Shown here piece by piece: positions 52,759 to 62,284 of a DNA stretch of 64,000 nucleotides (positions are counted from its first letter, which is position 1; every line of letters starts with the position of its first letter). The stretch is from Paenibacillus montaniterrae (GTDB taxonomy: Bacteria > Bacillota > Bacilli > Paenibacillales > Paenibacillaceae). Position numbers and translations under genes: made by a program. The stretch lies in NCBI RefSeq assembly GCF_018403185.1, contig NZ_BOSE01000002.1:682001-746000 (forward strand), in the 5' to 3' direction. The notes beneath the pieces are model-generated. The model was given only the letters and a program-made list of their open reading frames with translations. It was not told the DNA's origin and ran no database searches.

Positions 52759-54231
52759 TCATGAACTGGCAGGTACGTTGCCTTTTTCAGTATGATCTTC
52801 CACAGTGACACGCTTAATAAAGAAGGACAACACTAAGCTTACAGCACCGAAGATCAGTATGACAAAATAAGCATCATTTACACCTTGTATGGACGCTGCT
52901 GCTGCCATTTGCTCCTCTGTCTGGCTTGTGCCTTGAGTGATCATCTGCTGCAGATATCCTTCCGTTCTGCTCGTCATAATAGTTACTAGCAAGGCCGTAC
53001 CTATTGCAGCAGCTACTTGCTTTGCGGTATTAGAAATTGCAGTGCCATGGGCATGGAGTGCCGGTGGCAACTGATTAAGCCCTGCGGTCTGGATTGGCAT
53101 GAGAAACAAAGCCATGCCGAGCCTTCTGCCCGCATACATTAAAATGAGTACGATATAACCTGTTGAGAGTGACAAGTTAGTAAAGGTGTAGGTTGTTGCA
53201 AGTACTATTGTTATCCCTGCAACAGACAGCCATTTTGCTCCAAACCGATCAAACAACTTGCCAACTACAGGATTCAGCACGCCCATTAACAGTGCGCCCG
53301 GAAGCATCAAAATCCCTGACTCCAAAGCAGTAAAGCCTCTAGCATTTTGCAAGTATAGCGGCAGCAAAATCATATCCGCATACATAAGAACGGTAACTGT
53401 ACAATTGATAATTGTAGTTAACGAAAACATATCGTATTTAAAAGCTGTTAGATCAAGGAATGGCTCCTTAGCACCCAACTGTCTCCAAATAAACAATCCT
53501 ATTGTAACAACTCCTACTAGCAAGGAGATTATTACGACATAGCTAGCCCAACCACTGTTCCCCGCTTCACTAAAGCCATACAGCAGAGCGCCAAACCCGA
53601 TGATAGTCAGCATTAAACTGATTGTATCCAACCTGGTTTTGCTGGTCTTTGATACATTTTTCAGCAGAATGAAACTGCTTACAATAATAATAACGATAAA
53701 GGGAATCATGCCATAAAACAACGCGCGCCATGTGAAAACATCAAGTACATAGCCTGCAAGAGTCGGCCCGATTGCCGGAGCGAAAATCACTGCAAGCCCG
53801 ACAGTCCCCATTGCTGCTCCCCGTTTGTCCGGCGGAAATAATGATAAAACAACAGTCATTAGCAGCGGCATCGTAATTCCGGTAGAAACCGCTTGAATCA
53901 TCCGTCCCGATAGTAGAACCGCAAAGCTCGGGGCGATAGCCGACACTACAGTGCCAATAAGAAAAATAATCATAGACGTGTGGAATAGCTGCCGAGTTGT
54001 AAAACGTTTCATTAAAAATCCGGTAATTGGAATGCAAATGCCGTTCACAAGCATATATCCCGTTGTAAGCCATTGCCCGGTCGCAGGCAGTACACCGAAC
54101 GCATCCATTAATGTTGGTAATGCGACTGTCATCGTTGTCTGATTGAATATTGTAAAGAAAGCGCCCAGTATCATCACCGTTAAAATAGGGATTCTCTTTG
54201 TTAAGCTAATATCTGATTCTGCACCTGTCAT
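52759..54231 (-). CDS. DHA2-type MFS efflux transporter (EmrB/LmrB-like)
   Basis: 490 residues with about 14 membrane segments. [44 protein letters not shown] and the [24 protein letters not shown] motif-C region are characteristic of proton-driven drug exporters of the EmrB/QacA group. The start overlaps the stop of the SDR gene in ATGA (54228-54231). Confidence 0.92.
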   Translation of the reverse strand: MTGAESDISLTKRIPILTVMILGAFFTIFNQTTMTVALPTLMDAFGVLPATGQWLTTGYMLVNGICIPITGFLMKRFTTRQLFHTSMIIFLIGTVVSAIAPSFAVLLSGRMIQAVSTGITMPLLMTVVLSLFPPDKRGAAMGTVGLAVIFAPAIGPTLAGYVLDVFTWRALFYGMIPFIVIIIVSSFILLKNVSKTSKTRLDTISLMLTIIGFGALLYGFSEAGNSGWASYVVIISLLVGVVTIGLFIWRQLGAKEPFLDLTAFKYDMFSLTTIINCTVTVLMYADMILLPLYLQNARGFTALESGILMLPGALLMGVLNPVVGKLFDRFGAKWLSVAGITIVLATTYTFTNLSLSTGYIVLILMYAGRRLGMALFLMPIQTAGLNQLPPALHAHGTAISNTAKQVAAAIGTALLVTIMTSRTEGYLQQMITQGTSQTEEQMAAAASIQGVNDAYFVILIFGAVSLVLSFFIKRVTVEDHTEKGNVPASS

Positions 54232-54965
54232 GAAGCTGTAGTTCCTCCATCAATAACCAACTCACTGCCGGTGACATACGAGGCTTCATCTGATGCTAAA
54301 TACAATACACCATACGCGATATCGTCCGCTGTCCCGAAACGAGGCAGCGGCGTTCTATCCTCGAAATATTTTTTTGTTTGTTCATGATTAAGAATTCCTT
54401 CGGTCATCGGTGTAATAATCAATCCAGGATAAATGGAATTGACCCGAATGTTGTCCTTGGCGAAATCTACAGCAGCCGCTCTGGAAATAGCTCGCAAGCC
54501 ACCTTTGGATGCGGTGTAACTATTAAATCCGCCGCCACCAATACTCGCAAGAGAAGCAATATTAATAATCGAACCTCCTCCATACCTTTTCATGCCAGGC
54601 ACAACATGCTTCATCCCCAAATAACTTCCCGTTAAATTAATTTTCAAAACACGCTCCCATTCATCTGCAGTATCCGTTTTTCCTCTGATGCCGGCACTAT
54701 TCACAAGTACATTTACAGTACCGAATACGCTCTCAGCCTTCTCTAAGACAGAGACCCAGCCCTCCTCTTCTGCAACATTATGTGTAACGGCGATCACATC
54801 GCCCTGAAGAGCAGCAATTTCATTGATCGCAGCCTCAAGCTTATCTGTTTGGAGGTCTGTCAGGACCACTTTAGCTCCTTCCATTGCTAAACGTTTTGCA
54901 GTGGCTTTCCCTATACCACTTCCCGCTCCTGTTACGATAACAACCTTCCCGTTCATTCGTCCCAT
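54228..54965 (-). CDS. Short-chain dehydrogenase/reductase
   Basis: 245 residues, classical [13 protein letters not shown] glycine motif, NSAGI (in place of NNAG), Ser in IASLAS and YTASK with the catalytic Tyr/Lys; the C-terminal [12 protein letters not shown] is standard. The substrate is unknown. First gene of the operon; a TAAGCGCTTA palindrome lies in its promoter region (54994-55003). The divergent AraC-type regulator is the likely controller. Confidence 0.92.
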   Translation of the reverse strand: MGRMNGKVVIVTGAGSGIGKATAKRLAMEGAKVVLTDLQTDKLEAAINEIAALQGDVIAVTHNVAEEEGWVSVLEKAESVFGTVNVLVNSAGIRGKTDTADEWERVLKINLTGSYLGMKHVVPGMKRYGGGSIINIASLASIGGGGFNSYTASKGGLRAISRAAAVDFAKDNIRVNSIYPGLIITPMTEGILNHEQTKKYFEDRTPLPRFGTADDIAYGVLYLASDEASYVTGSELVIDGGTTAS

Positions 54966-55111
54966 TTATTTTTCCCCCTTCATCCGTTTATTGCTAAGCG
55001 CTTACTTTGTTAGGATACGGTTATTTTCAACTTCTTTATTGTAATTTGGTTTTATTTTTTTTATAATAGTATGAAATTTCATTACTTATCTCATTAAAGA
55101 GAGGAAAATTT

Positions 55112-56368
55112 ATGGCTACAAGCGCTGATACAATTAAAAATAAGTGTCAATTAATTTCAGCTGTTTTTGATTTAACAATCTATTTTATAGCCCCTGATGG
55201 AGCCATCCTATACGAAAATATCAATCAAACGCTGCCGCATCCATTTTTGGATAACAATAAGGATCATTTTTTCAACCATTTAAACTTTACCCCTGGCCAA
55301 TTAAATCGATTTCCCGTCATTCAAAAATCACAATATATAGAAAAATATATACTGATAAGCTGTATCGATAGCTCGTCCAATGCTTTCGAAGGTACCGTCA
55401 TGATCGGCCCAGTTCTTTCTTATCCACCAAGTGAAGATAAAATTAGCAGCTTAATCAATGACAAGCGTGCATTTTTTCAACGCGAGAGTATTTTGAAATA
55501 CTACGAAAATTTGCCAGTTATCCATACAAAAAAGCTAATTGATGTATGCACAATCGCATACTACCTAATCAATCATGAACTTCTTTCTCCCGAAGCTATA
55601 ACGATTCAATCCTCAAAAAAACCAATGGTAGAGCAAGCTGCTAAAGAAACGAATTTGGCACTTTCCAAAATGCTGCAAAATGATACGCTACATTATGATC
55701 GGATGTTTGAAAAGCAACTATTGGACATGGTAAGAGAAGGAAGAGTCGAAGATTTAAAACAGTTAACGGCCATTAAAAGGGAGGAAGAAGCTACTACGAT
55801 TTTATCCAAATCAAGCTATATCCGCTCACTTAAAAACCATATTATTACGATGTTAGCGCTCGTGTCGCGCGCAGCAATTGAAGGCGGACTACAGGATGAA
55901 TTGGCATGTTCCTTGCATGAAAATTTTATTGTACAGCTAGAGCAATTGAATCGCTTGGATGAAGTAAGAAACTTTACGCCGGCAGCTCTGTATACATTTG
56001 TTAAAAAAGTGAAGCAAATTAAAGAGGAACGTTATTCTGCAACCATTTCTGCATGTAAAAATTTCATTGACAAGCATATTTACCAAAAATTCAGTCATGA
56101 TGATCTGGCAAATCATGTTGACCTGAGTCCAAAATACTTGTCTGTATTATTTAAACAAGAGGTTGGTATTTCGGTTAGTGAATATATTCAGCAATGTAAA
56201 ATGAATGAAGCCAAACGTTTGCTGGCTTTCAGTAAAACTCCGATATCTGAAATCGCTTCTTTGCTTCAGTTTAATGATCAGAGCTATTTTACAAGAGTAT
56301 TTAAAGACTACGCCGGCATAACGCCAAAAAAATATCGTGAGACTTATCATCTCTTAGATCAGCAATAA
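55112..56368 (+). CDS. AraC-family transcriptional regulator
   Basis: 418 residues. An N-terminal domain of about 300 residues with no recognised fold, possibly PocR/PAS-like (LISAVFDLTIYFIAPDGAILYENI), precedes a C-terminal AraC HTH pair (FSHDDLANHVDLSPKYLSVLFKQEVGISVSEYI; ISEIASLLQFNDQSYFTRVFKDYAGITPKKYRE). GAGAGGAAAA precedes the ATG. A TATAAT at 55062-55067 and the palindrome ATGAAATTTCAT (55071-55082) lie upstream. It is divergent from the SDR-MFS-GPH operon and convergent with the GH2 gene. Confidence 0.92.
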   Translation: MATSADTIKNKCQLISAVFDLTIYFIAPDGAILYENINQTLPHPFLDNNKDHFFNHLNFTPGQLNRFPVIQKSQYIEKYILISCIDSSSNAFEGTVMIGPVLSYPPSEDKISSLINDKRAFFQRESILKYYENLPVIHTKKLIDVCTIAYYLINHELLSPEAITIQSSKKPMVEQAAKETNLALSKMLQNDTLHYDRMFEKQLLDMVREGRVEDLKQLTAIKREEEATTILSKSSYIRSLKNHIITMLALVSRAAIEGGLQDELACSLHENFIVQLEQLNRLDEVRNFTPAALYTFVKKVKQIKEERYSATISACKNFIDKHIYQKFSHDDLANHVDLSPKYLSVLFKQEVGISVSEYIQQCKMNEAKRLLAFSKTPISEIASLLQFNDQSYFTRVFKDYAGITPKKYRETYHLLDQQ

Positions 56369-56397
56369 AATACGGTTGGATTTAGATCAGTGAAAAA

Positions 56398-56451
56398 AGC
56401 GAAGGTGCAAAGCATTCCTGTAATGTTGTTCGATTGCTATGCTCCTTCGCT
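56398..56451. terminator. Bidirectional terminator
   Basis: AGCGAAGG (56398-56405) pairs with CCTTCGCT (56444-56451), with AGCAT/ATGCT pairing inside. AAAAAA lies on the left and a T-rich stretch on the right, between the araC stop and the convergent GH2 stop. Confidence 0.75.
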
Positions 56452-56471
56452 GCTGCTTTCTTGCATAAGCG

Positions 56472-58775
56472 CTATGATTTTTTAATTTTTGTTAGTTTTT
56501 CGTTTAATAGATACAGCAATTTATCATTGTAAATATCTCTGGAAATTTTCGATACTTGATCAATCGTCATTTGCCGCTTCATTCCAAACATTGGATGTCC
56601 ATCATAATCACCCAAATACTCTCTTAACACAGCGTCAGCTTCTTTATTTTCTTTAAGCTCGCCAAAGCTGCATCTCGTCGAATAAACATCATCGGTGATT
56701 TGAATTTCTTTCACCTCGACGTCACTTAGATCAGGCATATTGAACCAATTGGCGGCAGCCGTTCCTATTCCGTCCTCAGGAGAGGTATAGCTTGGATTAG
56801 GTTCAGCTACTTTATTGAAGACGGCTACATCCTCCAATATTATGTTAGACTGACTGCTTACTGCTTTAATAGTCGTCGTCCCTTCCTGCAATCGAACATT
56901 TTCAAAAATAAAGACTTTGTCATCGCTTTTTGCTGAGCCATGCTCCTGGCCATTTACATAAAGCGTAACTTCAGTACAGTTGGAATAGATTTTAATAGCA
57001 ATAGCATCCTCTACTCGATCTACAAAACGTTTGCTTGTGATGTGAACAAATTTCTCGTCACTCCAATGTGCTTTATACATATAAAATGCATCTTTTTTTA
57101 TCTTTCGATCATACGTTACCAGGCCTTTGTTGTTTCTCCCCTTCACACCGGCCTCATCACGAACATTTGCAGCAAAATCAAACATATTCCAGACGTAAGT
57201 CCCCATAAGAAACGGCTTCTGCTCGAATATTTTCCATACTCTTTCATGAAAAAGAGCATGATATTCCTCGGTATAGTCCCTTACTTGCGGGGTACTGCTA
57301 TGATACTGAACTAATCCCTCGGCTCCATACTCTGAAATACATAAGCTGACCCCAGGATTTGTCTCGTGAAACTCATCAATCCATTCCGAAAAATATTCTG
57401 GTTGACTGCCATACCATCCATAATATTTGTTATAGCCAACAATATCCGAGATAAAATTATAGTCATCTGTAATCTCTACGAAGGATGTATGAGCCATTGT
57501 TGTCAAGCGGGTTGGGTCTACCTTTTTCGCCAAATCATTCAGCTCTTTAACTAATCTTCTCGCCTCGGCTCTTTCTCCTCCAATCTGGATTTCATTTTGC
57601 ACACCCCAGAACATAATAGAAGGATGATTAATATTTTGCTTGATTAGCTCAAGCAGCTGCTGCTTGGCATTCACTCCCTCAAGCTCATAATCCGACATTT
57701 TCGAAATAAAAGGAATTTCTGCCCAAACAACCATACCTTCTTGATCACACAAATCATAGAAAAACTGATCATGCTGATAATGGGCAAGCCGAATAGAGTT
57801 AGCCCCGAGCTCCTTAATAAGCGCCATGTCCCTAAGCTGCTCTTTTTCTGAAATCGCCCATCCCAAGTCTTTGCTGTCCTGATGTCTTGCAACGCCTTTT
57901 AATTGCAAGCGCTCACCATTTAAGAAAAAGCCTTTTTCAGAGTCAACGTTAAAATATCTTACTCCAAACGGGATAGTAAGCTCATCGATTGTGTCATTGA
58001 AGCTTTGCAGCGAGACTTTGGCGTTGTATAAGTAAGCGTTGTTTCGTCCATTCCAAAGATTCGGGTTCTCAATAACAGCTGGCAAGTCAACCTCTAGCGT
58101 TTCACCCGCGGGTACGACTACTTCATTTGCACGGTAGGTCGTAAGACGATTGGTTGCATCGAGTATTTCGCTCCAAACCCTTACTTTTTTATCCTCGTTA
58201 TCCTTATTCGTTATTCTCGTTTTGATCGTAATGGAAGCCTTTTCACTTGTGACCTCATCTTGTACAATATAAATTCCATTTGAACCATAATCCATAAGGT
58301 CAACATGCACATGATTCACAATAACAAGATTTACATCGCGATAAATACCACCGAAGAAGGTGAAATCTGCTTTTTGCGGATAAACATCATCTACAACAGT
58401 GTTATCTACCTTGACAGCCAACACATTCTTTTGACCAAATTCTATCATCTCAGTAATATCAAATCTAAAGGTCGAATATCCGCCCTTATGCTGTCCAATA
58501 TACTGACCATTCACATATACATCTGTTACGCTGTTTGCACCCTGAAATTCGATATATACGTTGTTCCCTGCTGAAAGGTTGTCAACGACAAATTCTTTTC
58601 TATACCAGCAGGCTCCCGTATAAAAATCATTCCCATTCGCTCCGTCGATCGCATTCCAGGTGTGTGGCAAATGGATCGGCTCCCAGTTTTCATCGTTGTA
58701 GCTTTTACGCATGGCTTGACTGTCATTTTGCTTCGTAAATTTCCATCCGCTATTGATGTTTATTAACTTTCTCAT
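56472..58775 (-). CDS. GH2 family glycosidase (beta-galactosidase/beta-glucuronidase type)
   Basis: 767 residues. N-terminal sugar-binding jelly roll (1-165, HLPHTWNAIDGANGNDFYTGACWYRKEF), immunoglobulin-like domain (165-275), TIM barrel from about 280 (FFLNGERLQLKGVARHQD), and a C-terminal extension. The acid/base Glu395 is in WGVQNEIQIGG and the nucleophile Glu482 in CISEYGAEGL. GH2 substrates include beta-galactosides, glucuronides and mannosides; specificity is not clear. No signal peptide, so it acts in the cytoplasm. Monocistronic, with GGAGGT before the ATG and a GCTTAT-ACG-ATAAGC palindrome at 58810-58824. Confidence 0.92.
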   Translation of the reverse strand: MRKLININSGWKFTKQNDSQAMRKSYNDENWEPIHLPHTWNAIDGANGNDFYTGACWYRKEFVVDNLSAGNNVYIEFQGANSVTDVYVNGQYIGQHKGGYSTFRFDITEMIEFGQKNVLAVKVDNTVVDDVYPQKADFTFFGGIYRDVNLVIVNHVHVDLMDYGSNGIYIVQDEVTSEKASITIKTRITNKDNEDKKVRVWSEILDATNRLTTYRANEVVVPAGETLEVDLPAVIENPNLWNGRNNAYLYNAKVSLQSFNDTIDELTIPFGVRYFNVDSEKGFFLNGERLQLKGVARHQDSKDLGWAISEKEQLRDMALIKELGANSIRLAHYQHDQFFYDLCDQEGMVVWAEIPFISKMSDYELEGVNAKQQLLELIKQNINHPSIMFWGVQNEIQIGGERAEARRLVKELNDLAKKVDPTRLTTMAHTSFVEITDDYNFISDIVGYNKYYGWYGSQPEYFSEWIDEFHETNPGVSLCISEYGAEGLVQYHSSTPQVRDYTEEYHALFHERVWKIFEQKPFLMGTYVWNMFDFAANVRDEAGVKGRNNKGLVTYDRKIKKDAFYMYKAHWSDEKFVHITSKRFVDRVEDAIAIKIYSNCTEVTLYVNGQEHGSAKSDDKVFIFENVRLQEGTTTIKAVSSQSNIILEDVAVFNKVAEPNPSYTSPEDGIGTAAANWFNMPDLSDVEVKEIQITDDVYSTRCSFGELKENKEADAVLREYLGDYDGHPMFGMKRQMTIDQVSKISRDIYNDKLLYLLNEKLTKIKKS

Positions 58776-58809
58776 TAAAAATATTACCTCCCTTTATCCT
58801 CGCAAATAT

Positions 58810-58824
58810 GCTTATACGATAAGC
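58810..58824. promoter_or_regulatory. Palindrome upstream of the GH2 gene
   Basis: GCTTAT and ATAAGC are perfect 6-base inverted arms around ACG, 35-49 bases before the GH2 ATG. Possible operator; the regulator is not identified. Confidence 0.4.
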
Positions 58825-58947
58825 ACTCCTTCCGCCTTTACGCTGGAACGAGCTGTCCTCAACAGCATAACATGATGCGTTGAAACGTTATGGTATTTTC
58901 GTATGTTTTTTGGACTAATTATGCAGAGCTATGTTTAAACAGCAAAG

Positions 58948-58993
58948 GGGCTTGTTCAACACGTCAGTGGAAACTGACAAGTTGAACAAGCCC
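58948..58993 (-). terminator. Terminator of the DUF4256 gene
   Basis: GGGCTTGTTCAAC (58948-58960) pairs with GTTGAACAAGCCC (58981-58993), and GTCAGT/ACTGAC pairs inside with a GGAA loop. It lies 15 bases past the DUF4256 stop, with a TTTGCTGTTT tract leftward. Confidence 0.85.
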
Positions 58994-59008
58994 TCTGTTG
59001 GTATGTTA

Positions 59009-59590
59009 TTAAATCTTGAGCAAGCCGCGGAAGCCTCTTGCACCGTAGTAGGAATCTGCTCCGTTGTGGTAGACGAACACGGTGTCATAGCGGCGATCGC
59101 AAAAGAGCGCTCCGCCGAGCTTTCGAATGTGATCCGGTGTTTTTACCCAGCTTGAGGTTTTCAAATCAAAGCTGCCAAGCCTTTGCAGCTCGCGATATTG
59201 CTCCTCTGTTAGCAGCTCAATGCCCATCTCCGTTGCAACATCAATGGCGCTATTTTGTGGCTTATGCTGTTTTCTCGCTTCCAGTGCTGCGCGATCGTAA
59301 CACAAGCTTCTGCGCTCTTTCGGACTTTCCGCCGAACAATCGTAAAAGATGTATTCACCCGTCTGATCGTCATAACCGACTACATCCGGTTCGCCAGCCG
59401 TTCTTTCCATTTCATAGAGTGACCACAGCTTTTCAGGCTGCGCTGCTTCAAGCCTTGCTTGTACATTGGGCCACTCTAAACCTGGATGACGATCCATATT
59501 TTTCTCAAAACGTGCCTTCAATATAACAAGCAGTTCATCACGTTGATCTGGCGACAGTTCCTTTTTCATACTTTCATTCACATTTGTCAT
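59009..59590 (-). CDS. DUF4256 family protein
   Basis: 193 residues, matching the DUF4256 pattern: LKARFEKNMDRHPGLEWPNVQARLEA, MERTAGEPDVVGYDDQTGEYIFYDCSAESPKERRSLCYDR, GIELLTEEQYRELQRLGSFDLKTSSWVKTP, and a conserved end VFVYHNGADSYYGARGFRG. No catalytic motif or localisation signal is known. Single gene with AAAGGAG upstream. Confidence 0.85.
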   Translation of the reverse strand: MTNVNESMKKELSPDQRDELLVILKARFEKNMDRHPGLEWPNVQARLEAAQPEKLWSLYEMERTAGEPDVVGYDDQTGEYIFYDCSAESPKERRSLCYDRAALEARKQHKPQNSAIDVATEMGIELLTEEQYRELQRLGSFDLKTSSWVKTPDHIRKLGGALFCDRRYDTVFVYHNGADSYYGARGFRGLLKI

Positions 59591-59685
59591 GATAATTGCT
59601 CCTTTAACAGCTGCTTGTCCATTAACAATCAGCTCATATTCGACTCATACGCATTTATGTTCATATCGCGACTCGCTGCTTGCGT

Positions 59686-60390
59686 CTAACATCTTACATG
59701 CTTGCGTTTAAAGCCAAGCTGCCCCTTGTCGATAGCCTTTTGAATATTTTCGAAGGCATGAATATGCTTGCTTTTATTTTTGTCCGGAACCTCAACTGGC
59801 CCGACTGACTTGGCTGTCTCAACTGCCTTATCATGCAGCGGCACATACGAAACAGCCACTGTGTACATAAAATTGTTCATTGAATATTTCGTTCGTACCG
59901 GGGCATCATGTATCGTGCGCTCCACCAGCTCGAGCATAGCGGCGATTTTCTCCTCGGAAAATTCATGATCCGGTCGGTTCCCCAGCAGCCAGCAGTAACA
60001 GCTCCAGCCGGCCGACATTCTCAGCTCTTCGCCGCTGGCGATCCATTTATCTGCAACCTCCTGAGCAATATCTGCTTCCGATAACGTGACAGCGACTACA
60101 TAATCGGACAGCATATAAAAATACGCCGCATCCATCCAGCGGTCATAATCGGCTGCCGTCATCGCATTCGGATCGGCAATAATGCCGGCAAAGTACATCG
60201 CGTCGTAGTTTCCTGTCGCGTAAAGCTGTTCGGCGAGCGGCTGATTAATTTTTGTTTTTCTGAAAATAGGCTTCATCTTGCCTGTCGCCACACCAAAAAG
60301 CGGCTCATGCGCGCCGTTGGACATGTACATCTTCTTTAGTCGTTCATTGCTAAGAGCTTCAAGCTCCTGCATAACCATTTCAAAATCCAT
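59686..60390 (-). CDS. DNA alkylation repair protein, AlkD-like
   Basis: 234 residues, all-helical HEAT-like repeat protein of the AlkC/AlkD DNA glycosylase superfamily (GVATGKMKPIFRKTKINQPLAEQLYATGNYDAMYFAGIIADP). AlkD proteins remove N3- and N7-alkylpurines without base flipping. Catalytic residues cannot be assigned from the sequence alone, and some family members have other roles. Single gene, GGGAGAG before the ATG. Confidence 0.82.
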   Translation of the reverse strand: MDFEMVMQELEALSNERLKKMYMSNGAHEPLFGVATGKMKPIFRKTKINQPLAEQLYATGNYDAMYFAGIIADPNAMTAADYDRWMDAAYFYMLSDYVVAVTLSEADIAQEVADKWIASGEELRMSAGWSCYCWLLGNRPDHEFSEEKIAAMLELVERTIHDAPVRTKYSMNNFMYTVAVSYVPLHDKAVETAKSVGPVEVPDKNKSKHIHAFENIQKAIDKGQLGFKRKHVRC

Positions 60391-60694
60391 TGTGTTACTC
60401 TCCCTTCTTACTTGCCGTTCACTAACTCTGTCCTCTAAAGAGAAATAGACCGCCCCTCAGGAAAAGGAATCGCGGTCTATCTGTCTTTTCTATTTACCCT
60501 TAAGAAGCCTACCGCCATTAAAAGCGGCTATTGCTATTGCATCAAGGGGCTGTGTTAGCGCACAGCTCCTTTTTGCATTATACACCAAATTATAAAGCTC
60601 TATTCCATAACAATAATTGCATATCTTACGTTACATGTATATATAGCTATGATACCACGTATGAATTCACGCTTACAAGAGTCTCGCATCTATT
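60391..60694. other. 304-base intergenic region with two hairpins
   Basis: No gene seen. ATAGACCGC (60445-60453) pairs with GCGGTCTAT (60472-60480), flanked by T-rich sequence on both sides. AAGGGGCTGTG (60544-60554) pairs with CACAGCTCCTT, followed rightward by TTTTT. The first could end transcripts from the SMI1-type gene; the second points rightward with no annotated plus-strand gene in front of it. The rest is AT-rich promoter-like DNA for the AlkD-like gene. Confidence 0.5.
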
Positions 60695-62083
60695 TCAATA
60701 ATTGTCCAGTCTGTCGAGCAGTCTGGCTACCGCTTCAGCAGTAAAATGAATCCCCGTTCCCGCTCCATTATATACAATGTCGCCTGCTTTCATCCGCTGG
60801 TCAAGCCAATCGCTAATAAAGGCGGGCGCATATCCGCCAGTGCTGAACTCACCGCCAAAAGCAATCATTTTCGAATAATCATCCAGATAGCCTTGTCTCG
60901 TCACATCAGCATTAGCACGTGTATATAGCCAAAATTGCACATCATACATCAACGTCGAGCGCTCATCAGCATGCAAGGCAAAATAGCCTTTCTCCTCGAC
61001 AATTTGCCGGCAAATTTCACGAATTTTGCTCTCGATTTGCGATACTTCCGTTGCCTGCTCGCATAGCTGCTCCAGCAGCGGAGAAAACGCGCCATTGGCA
61101 ACCCGCTCGAGAGCAGCAGCTTTATCCGCTTCTGATGTATCATACGTATCGGGATGGACCAGCCCTTGAATAAAGCTTTCAAAATTCGGTGCGAGAAATG
61201 TAATTTCATAATCGCTTTCCTGGTCGACATGAATGACCTCCGGCTCCCCGTCTGGACCACAAGCGCGATAGTCAAGCATAACGACATCATGCCCTGCCGA
61301 CGGACAATCGCATATTACAACGCCAATGTCCGGGTAACCCCACTCCTCGATCATAAACCTGCTGCCCGAATCTCCAGCAAGCGAGCAGCTTTTGCTGCTG
61401 CCAATTCCCATAATCCCTGTAATCGCGATATGGTCTTCCGCCCAGCTCGTCGGCAGCTCAGTAGGGAAGCATGTATTTACTGGAATGCCGCCGTTTTGCA
61501 TGCGCATAAGCTGAATATAGGACTGCGGCAGCTTATAGCCAAGCTCCTTCTCTACAGCAGCAATAACATCATCAGTCGGGTACGGCAGCACATATTCCTT
61601 GTCCGCATAATCACTCTTTTCCCAAAAGCTCGACAGATCAACATGGGCAAAGGGCTGCTCTGCCGCCCCATTGCTAGCCTGCTGCCGCTCAAGCAACCGG
61701 GCTCTGGCAGCAGCTGACAACTGTTTATTCTGCTCTTGGCGCTCCAGCTTGCCACGCACATAGTCCAGAAAATCCTCTATATCCTCATCACCAGGCTGCA
61801 GCTCATTTGCTTCAGCAAACGCCTGCACCGCCTGCTCATATTGCGCTAAATTCGCGTATGCATAGCCAGCCCGATAGTGCCACACTGCATCTCTCTCCGC
61901 GTCGGGAAACAAAAACAGCAGCTCTAGTGCCTGCTCATATTGCCCAAGATTGTTAAATGCTCTAGCCAGCCAACCCGTCAACTCTAATGTACGCTCTGCC
62001 TCATCAATCGCCAATATCGCATCAACAATGAACTGATGCTGATCGTCCTCATGCCATGCTTGCAGTTGCTCGTTATCTATCAT
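60695..62083 (-). CDS. TPR and SMI1/KNR4 domain protein
   Basis: 462 residues. The N-terminal 110 residues form about three TPR-like repeats (WLARAFNNLGQYEQALELLF, WHYRAGYAYANLAQYEQAVQAF), followed by a charged linker and a SMI1/KNR4 (SUKH) domain around residues 165-310 (VIAAVEKELGYKLPQSYIQLMRMQNGG, IGVVICDCPSAGHDVVMLDY). SUKH proteins are often immunity proteins against polymorphic toxins, but many are stand-alone housekeeping proteins. No toxin gene is next to it. GGAGGAA precedes the ATG. Confidence 0.85.
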   Translation of the reverse strand: MIDNEQLQAWHEDDQHQFIVDAILAIDEAERTLELTGWLARAFNNLGQYEQALELLFLFPDAERDAVWHYRAGYAYANLAQYEQAVQAFAEANELQPGDEDIEDFLDYVRGKLERQEQNKQLSAAARARLLERQQASNGAAEQPFAHVDLSSFWEKSDYADKEYVLPYPTDDVIAAVEKELGYKLPQSYIQLMRMQNGGIPVNTCFPTELPTSWAEDHIAITGIMGIGSSKSCSLAGDSGSRFMIEEWGYPDIGVVICDCPSAGHDVVMLDYRACGPDGEPEVIHVDQESDYEITFLAPNFESFIQGLVHPDTYDTSEADKAAALERVANGAFSPLLEQLCEQATEVSQIESKIREICRQIVEEKGYFALHADERSTLMYDVQFWLYTRANADVTRQGYLDDYSKMIAFGGEFSTGGYAPAFISDWLDQRMKAGDIVYNGAGTGIHFTAEAVARLLDRLDNY

Positions 62084-62200
62084 GCTTTCTTCCTCCTATA
62101 TTAGCTCTATGAAAATATTAACATAAAGCCAGTTCAAACGAACTGAGACTAAGTGCTCCTTCGTTCAAATTAGCGATCGACCTAAGGACTATTTTTATTG

Positions 62201-62230
62201 TTGACAATTTACATCGGAATACTCTATAAT
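62201..62230 (+). promoter_or_regulatory. Promoter of the right-end ABC importer
   Basis: TTGACA (62201-62206), 18-base spacer, TATAAT (62225-62230), both consensus hexamers, 55 bases before the permease start. Confidence 0.8.
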
Positions 62231-62284
62231 CAATCACAGCCTGCTACACATTTATTACTTTTCCAATTGTCTGGGGATAAAAAA

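Noticed and set aside
54994..55003. TAAGCGCTTA as a cre site for the SDR-MFS operon
   Set aside because: The core is palindromic but the outer TG and CA positions do not fit the consensus in either register.
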